Source: DATKEU01 sp036493295 | GTDB taxonomy: Bacteria; Myxococcota_A; Polyangia; Fen-1088 | Assembly (NCBI GenBank): GCA_036493295.1 | Contig: DASXQB010000061.1 | Location: 1-15,950, forward strand | Direction of reading: 5' to 3' | DNA: 15,950 nucleotides | Part shown: one piece after another, positions 12,921 through 15,950 of the stretch | Layout: each line of letters begins with the position of its first letter | How positions within the stretch are numbered: position 1 is the stretch's first letter | Program-made: the position numbers and the translations under genes | Notes under the pieces: generated by a model | Told to the model about the DNA's origin: nothing | What the model saw: only the letters and a program-made list of their open reading frames with translations | Databases searched by the model: none

Positions 12921-13937
12921 ATGAGGCACGTGAAGTTCGTCGCTGTCGCGCTGGCGGCAGTCGCTGCGTTTACTGTGTCAGGCAACGCTCGCGCGCAGAT
13001 CAAAGAGCGGAAGATCAAGCTTGGCATCGGTCTGACGGAGGACCACCCTCAGGGCCAGGCCGTCAAGAAGTTCGCCGAGATCGTCTCCGCCAAGAGCGGC
13101 GGCAAGATCAAGATCAAGCTCTACGCCGGCGGCGCGCTGGGCAACGATCTCACCATGGTCTCCGCGCTCGAGGGTGGGACGCAGGAGATGGCGATTCCGG
13201 ATACGGCGATCATGGTCGGTCAGTTCCGCGAGTTCGGGGCCCTGAACTTCCCCTTTCTCTTCAACAACGAGAAAGAAGCGGACGCGTTGCTGGACGGCCC
13301 GATCGGCGATCGCCTGCTGGCCGAATTGCCGAAGAAGGGCGTCGTCGGCCTGGCTTTCTGGGAGAATGGCTATCGCCAGGTCACCAACAGCAAACGCCCC
13401 ATCACCAAGGTCGAAGACTATGAGGGCCTGAAGCTGCGCGTGATGCAGAACCCGCTGTTCATCGACAGCTACAAGAGCCTGGGCGCCAACGCCGTGCCGA
13501 TGGCCTTCACCGAGCTGTTCACGGCGATGGAGACCAAGACCGTCGACGGCCAGGAGAACCCCATCCCGACCGTTGAGACGTCGAAGTTCAACGAGGTACA
13601 GAAGTACCTGACCCTTTCGCGACAGTCGTACAGCGTCTGGGCGGTGCTGGTGAGCAAGAAGATCTGGGACACGTTGAGCCCCGAGGAGCAGAAGATCCTC
13701 AAGGACGCCGCCGTCGAGTCGCGCGACTACGAGCGCAAGATCATCCGCGCCGCCTCCGCCAAGGCACTGGTCGATCTGAAGTCGGCCGGCATGAAGGTGA
13801 ACCAGCTCCCGGCATCCGAGGAGGCCCGCCTGCGTGAGAAGGCGCAGCCGGTCATCGCCAAGTACACCAAGGAATTCGGCGAGCCGTTGGTCAAAGACAT
13901 GTACGCGGAGCTGCAGAAGATTCGTAAAGGTCAGTAA
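12921..13937 (+). CDS. dctP: TRAP transporter substrate-binding protein, DctP family
   Basis: 338 residues from ATG 12921, with AAGGAG 6 nt upstream. Frame extension to 12759 is rejected because the signal peptide (about 1-25, ending NARA) starts here. The mature protein begins with the standard IKLGIGLTEDHPQGQAVKKF and continues with GGALGNDLTMVSALEGGTQEM, LKLRVMQNP and VDGQENPIPTVETSKF. Arg173 in LKLRVMQNP is the conserved arginine that binds the carboxylate of ligands in DctP proteins. It therefore captures an organic acid in the periplasm and hands it to DctQM, which use an ion gradient rather than ATP. The exact substrate cannot be read from sequence; C4-dicarboxylates, sugar acids or other hydroxy or keto acids are possible. 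An intrinsic terminator directly follows. Confidence 0.95.
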   Translation: MRHVKFVAVALAAVAAFTVSGNARAQIKERKIKLGIGLTEDHPQGQAVKKFAEIVSAKSGGKIKIKLYAGGALGNDLTMVSALEGGTQEMAIPDTAIMVGQFREFGALNFPFLFNNEKEADALLDGPIGDRLLAELPKKGVVGLAFWENGYRQVTNSKRPITKVEDYEGLKLRVMQNPLFIDSYKSLGANAVPMAFTELFTAMETKTVDGQENPIPTVETSKFNEVQKYLTLSRQSYSVWAVLVSKKIWDTLSPEEQKILKDAAVESRDYERKIIRAASAKALVDLKSAGMKVNQLPASEEARLREKAQPVIAKYTKEFGEPLVKDMYAELQKIRKGQ

Positions 13938-13952
13938 CTGATCGGTCTAAAG

Positions 13953-13985
13953 GCGCCGTCGCTACTCAGCGGCGGCGCTTTTTTT
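13953..13985 (+). terminator. Intrinsic terminator between dctP and dctQ
   Basis: GCGCCGTCGCT (13953-13963) pairs with AGCGGCGGCGC (13968-13978) over 11 positions, one of them a G-U pair. The loop is the 4-nt ACTC, and seven T residues follow (13979-13985). It begins 15 nt after the dctP stop and ends 22 nt before the dctQ start. It should end part of the transcripts after dctP, giving more binding protein than membrane subunits. Confidence 0.88.
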
Positions 13986-14007
13986 ATAGGCGAGCAAAGG
14001 AAGAGGC

Positions 14008-14571
14008 ATGAAGAGCATCAACGCGCTGATCTTTCGGGGCATCGAGATCCTGCTGGTCTTCTGCATCAGCCTCATGGCGATCATGGTGTTCGGCAACGTC
14101 GTCCTGCGCTACGTGTTCAACTCGGGGATCACCATCTCCGAGGAGGCGTCGCGGATGCTCTTCATCTGGCTGACCTTCCTGGGCGCCATCATCGCCATGA
14201 AAGACAAGGCGCACATCGGCGTCGACACGCTGGTCAAGCACCTGCCGATGCTGGGCAAGAAGGTCTGCGCGATCCTCAGCGACGTCCTGGTGATCGCGTG
14301 CTGTGTGATGTTCTTCATCGGGTCGTGGCACCAGACGGTGATCAACATCAGCGTGCGCGCGCCGGTGACCGAGTTACCGATGGCCATCATCTACAGCCCG
14401 GGCTTGGTGTGCAGCGCGCTGATCGGGGTGCTGGTGTTGAACAACCTCTTTCGCGTGCTGACCGGCCGGGCCAAGGAGGAAGATCTGATCACCGTCAAAG
14501 AATCCGACGAAATGACCACGTTTGAGGCCAAACAGGCCGAAGAGAAAGCCCGCGCCGAGCGGGGCGAGTAA
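14008..14571 (+). CDS. dctQ: TRAP transporter small membrane subunit, DctQ family
   Basis: 187 residues with four hydrophobic segments at about 11-33, 48-66, 85-107 and 125-147, the standard DctQ topology. VVLRYVFNSGITISEEASRMLFIWLTFLGAIIAMKDKAHIGVD (31-73) carries the family pattern of NxxxRYxF, the SEE motif and the H-[IV]-x-[VI]-D end. DctQ is the small partner that joins DctM in the inner membrane and helps dock DctP. ATG 14008 is preceded by AGGAAGAGG. The last ~35 residues form a charged Glu/Lys/Ala-rich tail (KEEDLITVKES to the end), longer than the minimal family core and probably a cytoplasmic helix. dctM follows after 14 nt. Confidence 0.93.
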   Translation: MKSINALIFRGIEILLVFCISLMAIMVFGNVVLRYVFNSGITISEEASRMLFIWLTFLGAIIAMKDKAHIGVDTLVKHLPMLGKKVCAILSDVLVIACCVMFFIGSWHQTVINISVRAPVTELPMAIIYSPGLVCSALIGVLVLNNLFRVLTGRAKEEDLITVKESDEMTTFEAKQAEEKARAERGE

Positions 14572-14585
14572 AGGGAGCGCACGAC

Positions 14586-15863
14586 ATGACTGTCACCACT
14601 TTCATCGTCTCTTTGCTCGCCGCCATGGCGCTGGGCATGCCCATCGCCTTCGCGCTGATCGTTTGTGGCGCCGCGATCATGCTCCAGCAGGGGAACTTCG
14701 ATTCGCAGATCATCGCCCAGAACATGATCAGCGGGGCCGACAGCTTCTCGTTGATGGCCATTCCGTTCTTCATGCTGGCCGGCCAATTCATGGAGGCGGG
14801 CGGCATCTCGAAACGCATCGTCGGCTTCGCGGACACGGTCGTCGGTCACCTGCGCGGCGGCCTCGGTTACGTCGCGGTATTCGCGGCGTTCATTCTGGCC
14901 AGCGTCTCGGGTTCGGCGATCGCCGACACGGCGGCCCTGGCGTCGCTGCTGCTGCCGTTGATGGAGAAGGCCGGCTACAACAAAGCGCGCTCGGGCGGCC
15001 TGATCGCGTCGGCCGGCATCGTCGCGCCGATGCTGCCGCCCAGTCTTGCCTTCATCGTCTTCGGCGTCACCGCGAACCTGTCGATCACCAAGCTGTTCGT
15101 CGCCGGCATCGTTCCGGGCCTGATGATGGGCGGAAGCCTGGTCTTCACCTGGTGGTGGCTGAACCGCAAATCGGCGTTGCCCGTCGCCAAGCGCAAGTCG
15201 TTCAAGGAGATCCTGGTCGCCTTCAAGAGTGCCTTCTGGGCGCTGCTGATGCCGGTGATCATCGTCGGTGGCCTGAAGTTCGGCATCTTCACCCCCGCCG
15301 AGACCGGCGCCGTCGTCGCCTTCCTGTCGCTGGTGGTCGGCATGTTCGTCTACCGCGAGCTGAAGCCGCGCATGTTGTACAGTCTGATCCTGCGCGCCGC
15401 CAAGAGCACGGCGGTGGTCATGTTCCTGGTCGCTGCCGCGTTGGTCTCTTCGTGGCTGATCACCGTCGCCGACGTGGGCAGCGACGTCGTGACGATGCTG
15501 CACCCGCTTTTGCACAGCAAGCTGCTCTTGATGCTGGGCGTGACCCTCCTGGTGATCGTCGTCGGCACGGCGATGGACCTGGTCCCGACGGTCTTGATCC
15601 TCACCCCCATCCTGATGCCTCTCATCAAAGAGGCGGGCGTCGATCCGATCTACTTCGGCGTCGTCTTCATCATGAACAACGCCATCGGCCTGATCACGCC
15701 CCCCGTCGGCACGGTCTTGAACGTGGTCTGCGGCACCGGCGAGATGAGCATGGATGACCTGATGAAGGGCGTCTGGCCGTTCCTGGTGGCCGAGACCATC
15801 GTCCTGTTCCTGCTGGTGCTGTTCCCGTTCCTGGTCACGCTGCCCATGGCGTGGCTGCTGTAG
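14586..15863 (+). CDS. dctM: TRAP transporter large membrane subunit, DctM family
   Basis: 425 residues, the usual DctM length, with about 11-12 hydrophobic segments. Family motifs include PIAFALIVCGAAIML near the start, SFSLMAIPFFMLAGQFMEAGGI, the first helical-hairpin region ASVSGSAIADTAALASLLLP, SGGLIASAGIVAPMLPPSLAFIVFG, GTAMDLVPTVLILTPILMP and FGVVFIMNNAIGLITPPVGTVLNVVCG. It is the elevator-type channel that carries the substrate across the inner membrane, coupled to a cation gradient (Na+ in studied members). The start is ATG 14586 with GGGAG about 9 nt upstream. It is complete and ends at 15863, so all three TRAP components are encoded in this window. Confidence 0.95.
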   Translation: MTVTTFIVSLLAAMALGMPIAFALIVCGAAIMLQQGNFDSQIIAQNMISGADSFSLMAIPFFMLAGQFMEAGGISKRIVGFADTVVGHLRGGLGYVAVFAAFILASVSGSAIADTAALASLLLPLMEKAGYNKARSGGLIASAGIVAPMLPPSLAFIVFGVTANLSITKLFVAGIVPGLMMGGSLVFTWWWLNRKSALPVAKRKSFKEILVAFKSAFWALLMPVIIVGGLKFGIFTPAETGAVVAFLSLVVGMFVYRELKPRMLYSLILRAAKSTAVVMFLVAAALVSSWLITVADVGSDVVTMLHPLLHSKLLLMLGVTLLVIVVGTAMDLVPTVLILTPILMPLIKEAGVDPIYFGVVFIMNNAIGLITPPVGTVLNVVCGTGEMSMDDLMKGVWPFLVAETIVLFLLVLFPFLVTLPMAWLL

Positions 15864-15912
15864 CTACGGGGAATCTTTCGGGCGCGCCGGGCCCCTGACT
15901 CGGCCAAATCCG

Positions 15913-15924
15913 CGTTCGCGAACG
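15913..15924. other. Perfect 12-bp palindrome downstream of dctM
   Basis: CGTTCGCGAACG is a perfect palindrome in the 87 bp after dctM. No T-tract follows, so it is not an intrinsic terminator, and the window ends 26 bp later. It could be an operator for the next gene. CGCGCCGG also occurs at 15883-15890, without a visible partner arm. Confidence 0.3.
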
Positions 15925-15950
15925 GAAAATGGAAACGCGTCAACGTCGAC

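Noticed and set aside
14391..15515. 374-codon open frame on the minus strand opposite dctQ and dctM
   Set aside because: Composition is His/Gln/Asp/Arg-rich and disordered; it is the complement of conserved TRAP membrane genes.

Overview
The window is GC-rich DNA, densely packed with genes, from a Gram-negative bacterium: it holds two predicted outer-membrane beta-barrels, a lipoprotein and signal peptides. The lineage is inferred only from style: high-GC codon use, a HEAT-repeat protein beside proline genes, cysteine-rich lipoprotein of no known family, and a ProA of the eukaryote-like (P5CS-like) type. These fit a deltaproteobacterial or Myxococcota-type genome, but no marker gene proves it. 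I see no rRNA, tRNA, CRISPR array, insertion sequence or prophage.

Layout. (1) 2-1909 (+): 5'-truncated RecD2-type SF1 helicase. (2) 1931-2530 (-): small secreted beta-barrel protein, convergent with recD2. (3) 2622-3229 (+): Phd/YefM antitoxin and PIN (VapC-type) toxin, overlapping at TTGA, with a 15-bp operator palindrome over the promoter. (4) 6505-3237 (-): HEAT-repeat protein, proC, and a YgdQ-like TerC-family membrane protein 4 nt after proC. (5) 6568-9053 (+): proB (with PUA domain) and proA, overlapping at GTGA and divergent from the HEAT gene. Together with proC these encode the complete glutamate-to-proline pathway. (6) 9148-12746 (+): a DcaP-like porin, a cysteine-rich lipoprotein and a DUF475/TerC-like inner-membrane protein, packed with almost no spacing. 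(7) 12921-15863 (+): a complete TRAP transporter in dctP-dctQ-dctM order, with a strong intrinsic terminator between dctP and dctQ.

How the genes relate. ProB, ProA and ProC catalyse the three enzymatic steps of proline synthesis; proC and proBA sit on opposite strands around the HEAT gene. Two distinct TerC-superfamily proteins, a fold linked to metal-ion (notably Mn) export, lie within 9 kb. The second follows a porin and a lipoprotein, so that block spans both membranes and is the best candidate here for an undescribed envelope transport system. The TRAP operon probably imports a small organic acid, and its internal terminator should make binding protein in excess of the membrane subunits.
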